A stretch of DNA of 64,000 bases from Bacteroidota bacterium (GTDB lineage Bacteria > Bacteroidota > Bacteroidia > UKL13-3). A program made the translations under genes and the position numbers. The DNA lies in NCBI GenBank assembly GCA_027487835.1, contig JAIYCU010000013.1, positions 1 through 64,000 on the forward strand, given 5' to 3'. Shown here piece after piece: positions 30,201 through 38,500 of this stretch (within the stretch, counting starts at the first letter, position 1; each line of letters begins with the position of its first letter). The notes beneath the pieces are model-generated. The model did no database searches. It was not told where the DNA came from and worked only from the letters and a program-made list of their open reading frames with translations.

Positions 30201-30542
30201 ATGAGTACAAGTTATGAACTTTATAATAATAGGTATCATAACGAGTATAAAATTTTCTATCCAAATGGCACCTTACAAGAAGAACGTTTTTATGCGCATG
30301 GCAACGAAATAAAACCAACCAAAAGTTATTTTAGCAATGGCAAATTGATGCGCCTAGAGCCCTATCTAATGGGTGAGCTACATGGCGAAGTATTGGAATA
30401 CCACAGCAATGGAAATCCAAAAATGAAAGAGAATTATGTAAACGGATACAAAGAAGGCCTTTGCGAATATTTTGATATGACGGGCAAACGCATTGGCGCC
30501 TATCTTTATGTGCATGGAGAAATTATTAGCATCCTTCAATAA
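27270..30542 (+). CDS. Exported TPR plus MORN-repeat protein
   Basis: A 1090-residue protein. A signal peptide (MKQFFAALVLLFANLLAFGQ) is followed by about 200 residues of tetratricopeptide-like helices (NILGSALDELKQYDEAIAVY, LNKGIVYERKGDVKSAWDTY). From about residue 340 to the end there is a very long series of MORN_2/YwqK-type repeats (G-x-W-x-Y-Y...G-x-L/K-x-x-x-x-x-Y-x-x-G-x-L, for example NGQLEQEGIAAKGQMSGNWT and GKVSEQGEYFEGDQNGDWNT). MORN_2 arrays make an elongated beta structure thought to bind lipids, proteins or cell wall. No enzyme signature is present. It is the first gene of a tight four-gene operon: 6 bp to the next gene, then 4 and 2 bp, all with signal peptides. They therefore probably act together in the periplasm or on the envelope. 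Confidence 0.85.
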   Translation: MKQFFAALVLLFANLLAFGQEPIELINSQKVVLKAYEYFENEEFEKSIKEYRKVPQGDTNYFVAQYEVTYALYLQEKYEESIKESRRLIYEGTDQMSQYNILGSALDELKQYDEAIAVYNMAIKRFPYSTNLILNKGIVYERKGDVKSAWDTYMELLKISPSFPSAHLRLAKLAESEGKLTQAIMAYSIFLMLEPTSKRSLAVVSDFNKLCDASSTIINTAKNPILKNEFEDLDFLVNNQIALNDKYKIPGKMQFPLNKQLHLVMDKAATSIKEEGFYVQFYLPFFKDFLKSEDFVNFNLLLLASSDNERISKEVKAKIDGIKKTRESCLKRFQDLHGKRSFDWNGQNLTLTYFYYDKFNPEAYGNLNAAGKTMGTFIYFDEEGYIDVIGNFDNMGSREGKWYYFDSKGDTLRMLSYKAGKLNGPYRFFRNGHLSEIGEYINELVEGEVIAFYADGSISNKQIFKNDLREGKSLEYYPSGGIKSDYNYVKGEIDGVAKDYYAHGLLKEDATYKNGKIVGVYKEYYENKNLKKECNFVDGTLEGPYKTYYINGQLEQEGIAAKGQMSGNWTKYYSNGKLKEKSNLDENGKVNGDEITFDYEGRQLRFDTYAKGEWKSVKFYDKYGKVYYETKVSKSGTLVTLYNQFRDKTAEGLFKDDNRQGEWKFYNPNGIVNSIEMYEKGKLDGLIKNFIDKDLLSSAINYSKGEYDGLFTSYHQNGKIKTQGHYMDGNRYGTWINYESNGAIENQYFYFDDRKKDWGYEYLSNGNFYKKYKYVRGILREIHHCDTNGISIDSVSIPTGTARFSLKGMSGKKVYEGGFLNGYAHGKATWYYPNGKVSEQGEYFEGDQNGDWNTYFPNGKVKKKYFKYYGYSTGTWEEYNYFGEPIGKFDYKNGDSHGKNIWLYLDGKVESDISFYEDEKHGESKYYAPSGELRELRYFKNGRLIGYTYMDKTNKLKDTIFMPTGDGQIKAYYANGAMSTSYELYNNRYHNEYKIFYPNGTLQEERFYAHGNEIKPTKSYFSNGKLMRLEPYLMGELHGEVLEYHSNGNPKMKENYVNGYKEGLCEYFDMTGKRIGAYLYVHGEIISILQ

Positions 30543-30548
30543 TATAGC

Positions 30549-32477
30549 ATGACCAAAATCAAAGTTCTTTTATCTGTTTGCTTAGCCTTTAGTTTTTTCG
30601 GTTTGAACCTAAAGGCGCAGGCGCTAGCAGAGTATACCCGATTAAAAGAAAAGTATCCAAACGCCAAGGTAATATGCACAGACCATACTGCCGAAGTGAG
30701 CCTAAAAATGGAAAAAGGAACGCCCAAAGTTTATTACTCAACGCGCGAAGAGTTTTTCTATTTAGACGATAATAATAGCGGCTACGCCAAAAGGTCTATT
30801 CACTTCTCTGGCTTTTATGCCTTGGTTGATTACAAAGCGTTTATTTATATGCCCAATGGAAAAGGATATAAAAAAGAAGAAATAAAAGACTTTAAGGTAA
30901 ATGATTTTGTAAACAATAACATCTTTCACGACGATTCAAAAGAACTGAGCTTTAGGTTTCCCCTCATAGAAAAAGGTGCCAAAACGGTGATTGAAACTAC
31001 TTATGAAATCAAAGACCTTCACATGATGCCAAAGTTTTCTGTTTCGCCGTATTTCGACTATGAGCACGTGCTGTTTAAGGTTAGCTATCCACAGAGTTTT
31101 GCGGTGGCAGTAGATACCTTTAGGTTGCAGTTTTTACCACATCAATTTCAAAATACTGTCAGCGGAAGCAACACCCAATTAAAATGGGAAGGCAGTTCTG
31201 CTAAAAGGTTAGAGTTTGAAGGCAACGGACCAGAATCTGAATACCTATCCGCACAATTGCATACACGCATTAAATGGTATGAAGGGGCCAATGGAAAAAC
31301 AATGGTACTTTCTAATTTAGATGATTTGTATCGCTGGAATTGTGGCTTTTTAAAAGAAACATTTGAGTCTGCCGAACGCTATAAGAACCTAAGCGATTCG
31401 ATTGTTGGAAAAGAAACTGATACGCTAAAAAAGGTGGCCGCCATCTTTGCCTGGGTGCAAGGAAATATTAGGTACATTGCTTTAGAAGAAGGCTATGCCG
31501 GACTAATCCCTGCCAAAGCGAGTGTGGTGTTGCAAGAGCGTTATGGCGATTGTAAAGGCATGTCGAACATGCTGTATAACCTATTGCGGAGTCAGCAAAT
31601 TCCCGCGCACTTGGTTTGGATTGGCAGCAGAGATTTGCCTTATAAATACTCCGAATTGCCTACGCCAAATGTAGATAATCACATGATTTGTGCGGTGAAA
31701 CACCAAGGTAAATTTATCTTTTTAGATGCTACCTCAAACAACCTCCCTTTTGGAATGCCTTCTGGTTTTACACAAGGCAAAGAGGCAATGATTGGGCTAG
31801 ACGATTGCGAACATTACGTAATCGAAACCGTGCCTGAGGTGCCTGCCATAGAAAACCTCACGTACGACTCCTGCTACATCAAATTAAATGGGAAAAGCAT
31901 CTCTGGCTCGGGCCGAGCTACTTTAACTGGCTATAAGCGTGTCAATTTTATCGACCGTTTAAGCGAACGTAATTATAACTTTTTGTTAAAGCAATGCCGC
32001 GGCTATTTATTAAAAGGCAGCAATTCCTTTACCATAGATACCGTTTGGTTAGAGAACCTAGAGGATAAGAACAAACCCTTATATATTTACTATTCTTTTA
32101 AATTACCTGAGTATGGGGTGCTTGCCGATAAAGAACTTTTTATCAATTTAAACTTAGAACGTGTGGGGCAAAATTCTAAAATAGAAGCCAAAAGAAATGT
32201 GCCCTTAGAGTTCAATTATAAACGCAGAAATGAGTACGTTGTTTGCATAGAGATTGAACCCAATTGGCAAGTGAGTTATGTTCCTAAAAATACCAAGTGG
32301 GAACAAGATTTCTTGCAATATGAAGTGAATTATGTGCAACAAAACAAACTGCTTATTCGCCGCGAAATACAACAAGAAAGCACGCTTATGTTATATCCAA
32401 CGCAATTTGCAACGTATAATACAATGATAGAAACCATTCAAAAATCTTATTCAGAACAAACTATTATTAAACAATAA
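30549..32477 (+). CDS. Secreted DUF3857 protein with intact transglutaminase-like domain
   Basis: A 642-residue protein. The signal peptide spans residues 1-24 (SFFGLNLKAQA). An N-terminal DUF3857-type beta domain (about 30-250) precedes a transglutaminase-like/cysteine-protease fold. The triad is visible: Cys335 in ERYGDCKGMSNML, His378 in NVDNHMICAV and Asp393 in IFLDATSNN. A C-terminal beta domain follows. Transglutaminase-like proteins of this type may act as peptidases or amidases; the substrate is unknown. The start is 6 bp after the MORN protein and the stop 4 bp before the next gene, a paralogous DUF3857 protein whose triad is lost. The pair may work as an active enzyme plus a catalytically dead partner. 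Confidence 0.85.
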   Translation: MTKIKVLLSVCLAFSFFGLNLKAQALAEYTRLKEKYPNAKVICTDHTAEVSLKMEKGTPKVYYSTREEFFYLDDNNSGYAKRSIHFSGFYALVDYKAFIYMPNGKGYKKEEIKDFKVNDFVNNNIFHDDSKELSFRFPLIEKGAKTVIETTYEIKDLHMMPKFSVSPYFDYEHVLFKVSYPQSFAVAVDTFRLQFLPHQFQNTVSGSNTQLKWEGSSAKRLEFEGNGPESEYLSAQLHTRIKWYEGANGKTMVLSNLDDLYRWNCGFLKETFESAERYKNLSDSIVGKETDTLKKVAAIFAWVQGNIRYIALEEGYAGLIPAKASVVLQERYGDCKGMSNMLYNLLRSQQIPAHLVWIGSRDLPYKYSELPTPNVDNHMICAVKHQGKFIFLDATSNNLPFGMPSGFTQGKEAMIGLDDCEHYVIETVPEVPAIENLTYDSCYIKLNGKSISGSGRATLTGYKRVNFIDRLSERNYNFLLKQCRGYLLKGSNSFTIDTVWLENLEDKNKPLYIYYSFKLPEYGVLADKELFINLNLERVGQNSKIEAKRNVPLEFNYKRRNEYVVCIEIEPNWQVSYVPKNTKWEQDFLQYEVNYVQQNKLLIRREIQQESTLMLYPTQFATYNTMIETIQKSYSEQTIIKQ

Positions 32478-32481
32478 ACCT

Positions 32482-34446
32482 ATGAAACGCATCATAAACC
32501 TAAGTGTTTTTTTACTCCTATATATTAGTTCACAAGCGCAATTCTCGCTTAGTTATCAACTAGAAGCCAATCCAGATTTTGCAAAATATTGCAAGGGATA
32601 CGACCTTAAAACGACAGACGAATTAGAAGTTATAGACGACCGTGTGGTTGAGTTTGCCTATGATAAAGAAGGCAACTTGTTTGAATATTTTTACATTCAT
32701 GGTGTGCGCTATGTAAACAGCGACGACGCCATTGATAGAAACAATAAAATCTATGTTTCTTTTGCCCGTGCTTTTGAATTGGTAAGTTATGATGCCCGCG
32801 TTATTTCTGCTGCAGGCACCATCCAAACCCTTGGCAAAGATGCCCTAAAAGAAGGCACCAGAGAAGACGAAACCAAAGTGCAATACTTTGCTATTTCTGG
32901 GGCAGAAAAAGGTAGCTTTATCGAATACTACTATTTGGTTAAAAGGAGTCCGAGCTATACCGGAACCTGGTTTAGCATGCAAGGCAATGCCCCTGTTGCC
33001 AAAGCAGTCATTAAAATTATTAGTCCAGAAAACTTAGTATTTATTAGCAAATCTTTTGGTGGCTTTACAGAGTTGTATACCGACTCCAGTTTAAGTGAAC
33101 GCAATATGTTGGTGGGCATTCAAGAAAATATTTCAGCCATTCCAGAAGAGCCATTTTCTAATGCAGGCGGTAATAAAATGAAAGTAATGTATCAATTGTA
33201 TTACAACAAGGCAAAAGGCAAAAAGAACCCCTACAACTACGGAATTGTGAGTCAGAATGTATTTGACAATATGGGCGGCAAACTAGAAAAAGAAGAACAG
33301 AAAGCCCTTGATAAAATTATCAAAAACTGCAATATCAAATTTGCACCCGATGAGGAAAGTAAGATTAGACAGGTAGAAAATTATATTAAAAAGAACTTTG
33401 CCTTTGTAGACAATTCGGATGATGCCTACGAAAACATAGCTTCTATCCTAAAATCTGGTGCCTTGAACGAAACGGGTGCCACGCGCATATTCTACCATAT
33501 ATTTGAAAGCCTTGGCATTGAGCAAGAAATTGTAGTTACCACCAATCGTTACAGCATTCGCTTTGACAAGGAGTTTGAATCTTATTCTTTCTTAACAGAT
33601 TTCTTATTGTACTTCCCTAAACTCAAAACCTATATGGCGCCCTACGCACAATTATATAGGTTGGGTTTAATTCCTGGATCCTACATAGAAAACTATGGTT
33701 TATTTATTAGAAAAATTAGCATAGGCGACCTCAATACAGGTGCAGGTAAAGTTCAATACATCCCCGCCTACCCTGGCAAACACACACAGCATAACATGTT
33801 TATTACTGCAAGTTTAGACAATACAACAGATAGTTTAAACATTGACTACAAGCAAGAATACACAGGCTATTATGCCCAAAACTTCCAACCTATTTTTGAT
33901 TTTATTGAAAAAGATAAACTCAAAGAATTTGAAGAGACGATTGTAAAAAGTTTAAACGAAGACATCACCATCAAAAGCATTAAAATAGAAAACAAAGGAG
34001 GCGAGAACCTAATGGTAAAACCTCTTATTGTAAATAGTAAGTTGAGTTCTAAGCACTTTATTGAAAAAGCAGGCGATAAAATCCTCTTAAAATTTGGTGA
34101 TCTAATTGGCCCTCAATCGGAGATGTACCAAGAAAAGCAAAGGGTATTGCCAATTGAAAACGACTATAACAGAGAATACCATAGAATCATTACTTTTATG
34201 ATTCCTGCAGGGTACCAAATCAAAAATTTAGAGCAACTTAATCTTTCGGTTCAACCCTTTAAAGCTAAAAATGATGCAGCCGGATTTGTTGCCACCTATA
34301 AGTTAGAAGGCGATAAATTAACCGTAACTTGTGATGAGTATTACAACCAAATTAATTTCCCTTTGGCAGAGGCAGAGCTTTACAGAACAGTGATCAATGC
34401 CGCGGCTAATTACAATAAAATTGTTTTGGTACTAGAGAAAAAATAA
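32482..34446 (+). CDS. Secreted DUF3857 protein with degenerate transglutaminase-like domain
   Basis: A 654-residue protein with signal peptide MKRIINLSVFLLLYISSQAQ. The overall order resembles the preceding gene: a DUF3857-type beta domain (about 40-260), a transglutaminase-like helical domain (KIRQVENYIKKNFAFVDNSD at about 290-310) and a C-terminal beta domain. At the position where the neighbour has YGDCKGMS, this protein reads SGALNETGATRIFYHIF, so the nucleophilic Cys is missing. A catalytic His equivalent is also not evident. It is probably a structural or substrate-binding pseudoenzyme. It is tightly coupled to both neighbours (4 bp upstream gap, 2 bp downstream gap), which implies stoichiometric expression. 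DUF3857 membership is by similarity of arrangement and is less certain than for the neighbour. Confidence 0.75.
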   Translation: MKRIINLSVFLLLYISSQAQFSLSYQLEANPDFAKYCKGYDLKTTDELEVIDDRVVEFAYDKEGNLFEYFYIHGVRYVNSDDAIDRNNKIYVSFARAFELVSYDARVISAAGTIQTLGKDALKEGTREDETKVQYFAISGAEKGSFIEYYYLVKRSPSYTGTWFSMQGNAPVAKAVIKIISPENLVFISKSFGGFTELYTDSSLSERNMLVGIQENISAIPEEPFSNAGGNKMKVMYQLYYNKAKGKKNPYNYGIVSQNVFDNMGGKLEKEEQKALDKIIKNCNIKFAPDEESKIRQVENYIKKNFAFVDNSDDAYENIASILKSGALNETGATRIFYHIFESLGIEQEIVVTTNRYSIRFDKEFESYSFLTDFLLYFPKLKTYMAPYAQLYRLGLIPGSYIENYGLFIRKISIGDLNTGAGKVQYIPAYPGKHTQHNMFITASLDNTTDSLNIDYKQEYTGYYAQNFQPIFDFIEKDKLKEFEETIVKSLNEDITIKSIKIENKGGENLMVKPLIVNSKLSSKHFIEKAGDKILLKFGDLIGPQSEMYQEKQRVLPIENDYNREYHRIITFMIPAGYQIKNLEQLNLSVQPFKAKNDAAGFVATYKLEGDKLTVTCDEYYNQINFPLAEAELYRTVINAAANYNKIVLVLEKK

Positions 34447-34448
34447 AC

Positions 34449-35387
34449 ATGAAAGTTAACATTCCCCATCTGCTTTTATTTTGCGTCTTTTTGGGTTTCG
34501 GTTTGAACCAAACCTTACACGCCCAAACCTTAAAACAAATTGAAGCCTTGGCCCAAAAAGAAAAGCCACAAAAGGTATTAGTTCTAATAAATAAACATAT
34601 TAAAGACAGCGGCTTAACGGCAGAGAACCTTTCTTTGCGCAGCATGATATTGATGAACATCAATACCGTGGAATGCTGGGAAAGTGTGCAAGAAGGGATT
34701 AGTAAATTTCCGAATGAGGCAGTGGTTTACTATACCCGTTCGCAGTTTTTTTATGAGGTAAGAGATATAAACAATGCCTTAAAAGACCTTGATAAAGCGC
34801 TTGAACTTGCCAAAGAAGACACCCTTAGGTACCGCATTTATATAAGCAGAGGGGGCATGAATCATTTTGGTGGCCACGAGATTCAATCCATTGAAGACAG
34901 CAAAAAAGCATTGGCCATCAGACCCGAAAGCAAAGATGCACTCAACAATTTGGCAGGTGCCTTATTTGACAATGGAGAAACAGCAGCAGCCAAGGAAACC
35001 TTGCTCAAACTAAAAGCAATCGACCCAAATTATGTGGGGGTATATGTAAACCTTGGCTATCAATTGCAAAAAATGGAACAATTTGACGAGGCCGCCAAAT
35101 ACCTTGAAGAAGGCTTAAAGATTGCCCCAGAAGAACCATTTTTATGGAACAATTTAGGCTATGTACAATTTAAATTAGGCAAGGTAGAGGATGGCATTAA
35201 ATCGATTCAAAAGTCGATTAAAATTTACCCAGGCAATTCTTATTGCTACCGAAACCTTGCCTTGATTTACCTTTCACAAAAAGACAAAGCAAAGGCCTGC
35301 GAGCAAATCAATAAATCTTTGGCTTATAAGTTTACAGAAATGTATGGCGAAGAAGTGCTCGACCTTAAAAAGCAACATTGTTTATAG
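34449..35387 (+). CDS. Periplasmic TPR protein
   Basis: A 312-residue protein. The signal peptide is MKVNIPHLLLFCVFLGFGLNQTLHAQ. The mature protein is built of about seven tetratricopeptide repeats. Clear ones are INNALKDLDKALELAKEDTL, ALNNLAGALFDNGETAAAKE, VYVNLGYQLQKMEQFDEAAK, LWNNLGYVQFKLGKVEDGIK and CYRNLALIYLSQKDKAKACE. TPR arrays bind proteins, so this is probably the scaffold or adaptor of the four-gene operon that starts at 27270. ATG lies 2 bp after the preceding stop. No terminator is obvious in the 116 bp before the next gene, which has its own promoter-length gap. Confidence 0.9.
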   Translation: MKVNIPHLLLFCVFLGFGLNQTLHAQTLKQIEALAQKEKPQKVLVLINKHIKDSGLTAENLSLRSMILMNINTVECWESVQEGISKFPNEAVVYYTRSQFFYEVRDINNALKDLDKALELAKEDTLRYRIYISRGGMNHFGGHEIQSIEDSKKALAIRPESKDALNNLAGALFDNGETAAAKETLLKLKAIDPNYVGVYVNLGYQLQKMEQFDEAAKYLEEGLKIAPEEPFLWNNLGYVQFKLGKVEDGIKSIQKSIKIYPGNSYCYRNLALIYLSQKDKAKACEQINKSLAYKFTEMYGEEVLDLKKQHCL

Positions 35388-35503
35388 TGAAGGAAATTGC
35401 TTAATTGAACCCTCCTTGTCTTTAGAACTAAAAGTTAAAGTAACATTTACTTAGCTTTTTCTTAACATATCTATGGGATTTTCGCAGTTCATTTTCAAAA
35501 ACT

Positions 35504-38500
35504 ATGCGACAATTCTCTAGACTTTTACCTCTATTCTTTATCCTTTTGGGAAGAGAAGGAATGAGCCAAACCTTGCTTCATTACTGGCATTTCAACAATT
35601 TTGTTGGGATACCTGCCGCTACCAATCCAGACAACTTGGTTCCTTATAGGGCCGACTTCTCCTTGATGGATACCAGCGTAGTAAAAACCATTTACAAGAA
35701 ATTGCCAGGCACCTCAAATGCCTTTACCTCTTTTTGGGATGGATCTACCACTGGTGATACCACTAATTTAAGGTTGGGTCAAACCGCTGGACAATACTTA
35801 CGTTTACGCAACCCAAGTGACAGCATGCAATTGCAGTTTTTTATCCCTTCAACAGGATATCAAAACATCACTTTTAAATATACCATTCAACGCTCAAGTG
35901 CTGCAAATGGAGCAACTGTAAATAGGTTTCAATACAGCATAGACAGTGGTGCAACTTGGATTTCGACAGGCTTATCCATTGATACTTTTGCTACTTCAGC
36001 CACTTGGACAACAACACCAGTTACCGTAAGCATCAACAACCCTGCGGCTAACAATAACCCAAGATTGGCTTTTAGAATCTTGTTTCAAGGCATTCAAAAC
36101 ACCGGAACAGGCGGCAATAACCGCATAGACAATGTTTCTATTGAAGGAAACCCTTTTGTGGTTCCTCAACAAGTGGTATTGCATTATTGGCATTTTAATA
36201 ATTTTGTTAGTGGCTTAACTACTGCAGTTAACCCAAATACCATTGCACCTTACCGTGCAGATACATCTAGAATTGATACCAATACTGCCAGGGTTGCTTT
36301 TAGAACCCTTGCAGGAACTTCTCCTTTATATGCTACCTATTGGGACAATGTAACAGGTGATACCTCCGCTTCTGTAGCTGGATACCCTGCTGGTTTAGGT
36401 TTACGTCCGCGTAACCCAACAGACAGCATGCAATTGTTATGGTATATTCCATCAACTGGGTTCTTTAGTCCAGAAATTAGATTTGCTTGCCAACGCTCGA
36501 GTGCTTCAAATGGCGCAGCAGTTTTAAGATTTGCCTATAGCTTAGACAGTGGCGCTACGTGGATGAGCAGCGGACTTTCGCAAGATACTTTTGCCACATC
36601 AGCAACTTGGACCTCCACCCCTACCATAAGAATTACAAATCCACTTGCTGAAAACAACAGCAGATTAGTGTTTAGAATCATTTTTGGCGCACCAGGAACA
36701 AGTGGAACAAGCGGAAATATCCGTTTTGATAATTTTAGTGTAAGGGCTAACACTTCGCCAAGCGCGGGCGGACCAACTCTAGATGTTACGCCACCCACAG
36801 TGGCTTTTAATCCAAGTAATGGAGCTACTTTAATCGCACGCAACACCAAGCCAACTTTAACCTTTAATGAGAATGTAAGGTTAACCAACAACTTAGCATT
36901 AGATTCAATTAATGTAGATACGATTGTTGAACTAAGGTTAAACAACGCGGCAGGTTCGCTAATTCCTTTCAATGCGCAACTCTCTGCCAACAGCAGGATG
37001 ATTACTATTTTTCCTGATACCTTATTAGGATTTGGAACTACTTATTATGTTGCCTTAAAAGGTAATAGGGTAAAAGATTCAAGCAATAATGTGCAAAGCA
37101 ATACACTAGCAGCAAGTTTTACCATTGAAACAATTCAAACTATTTTTACAGCAGGCGATTTATTACCGCTAGCTTATAGAACCAATGCCATTGCAACACC
37201 TGATGAAATTGCCTTACTTACTTTTGTAAATATCCTACCAGGCACGCGCATCAACTTTACCGATGCAAAGTATACAAGCAACATCCCAGCACAATGTACA
37301 GGAGGCTTCACTTGGACAGCTCCTGCTTCTGGCGTTCCTGCTGGAGCAACCTTAATCATCAGCACAGATAATGGTACTGCCAATGTAGGTAGTATTACCG
37401 GTGCCACTTTTGGATTGAGTTCTAGTGGCGATCAAGTAATTATCTATACAGGTTCAAACACCAGCCCAAGCTATGTTACAGCCTTAAGTTCTATTGCCTG
37501 GGCCACTGCCAATATAAGTTGTACAGGAAGTTTATCATTAATTCCTGCCGGATTAAACAATACCAATTCATTTAACTTGAGTCAAGTAAATGCCTATTAT
37601 AATGGTACCCAAACTGGCAGCATTGCTCAATTAAAAGCAGCAATCCTAGACACTACAAATTGGATTGGTGCAGCAGGAAGCACAGCTCCTCAAGTTTGGC
37701 CAACCTATACCTTTTTTGGACCACCAACTGTAAGAAGTGCAAGGGTTGTAAATGCAACCACATTGGAAATCGCATACAGTTCTAATATGGATAGCACCTC
37801 GGCTGTTGCCCTTGCAAATTATACTGGTATTGCGGGTATTAATAATATTACAATCTCTAACAATGGACTTTTAGCAGATACCGTAAGGATAACTTATAAT
37901 ACTGCGTTCATTGGTGGTTCAACCAATACCTTAACCATTTCAAATGTAAAAGATGATTTAAATAGAAGCATCTTTACTCCTTTTGTTTATACCTTCACTT
38001 ATAATACTAGCATTGCCTTTGATAGAGCATTTATATCTGTTAAAGAGGATACAGGTTCTGTAAACATCCGTTTAAACCTTAACAACCCATCTGCATGTTC
38101 TATCCGATTAAACTTGAAGTCGGCACCATGGACCAACGCAGATTCTACCAATGATTTCACTTTTGCTTCACAAACTTTAACCTTTACGGGTTCAAGCAAT
38201 TCAATTCAAAACATTGCCCTTCCTGTAAACAATGATGTTATTAAAGAACAAGATGAATATTTGGTAATTGAGATGCAAGTAATTTCAGGTGCAAGCATTG
38301 TAGGTAGCAATCTAATTACCGTGTTTATTAGAGATAACGACAATTTAGCTCCTGTAGAAACTAAAGAAATTGAATTGGTTCATAAATATAGTTTTGATCC
38401 AAACCCTGCTGGAAGCACCACAGAAGTTATCACTTTTGATGCCGCTAGCAAACGATTATTTACGAGCAGTGCCATTCAAAATAGAGTGGATATCATAGAT

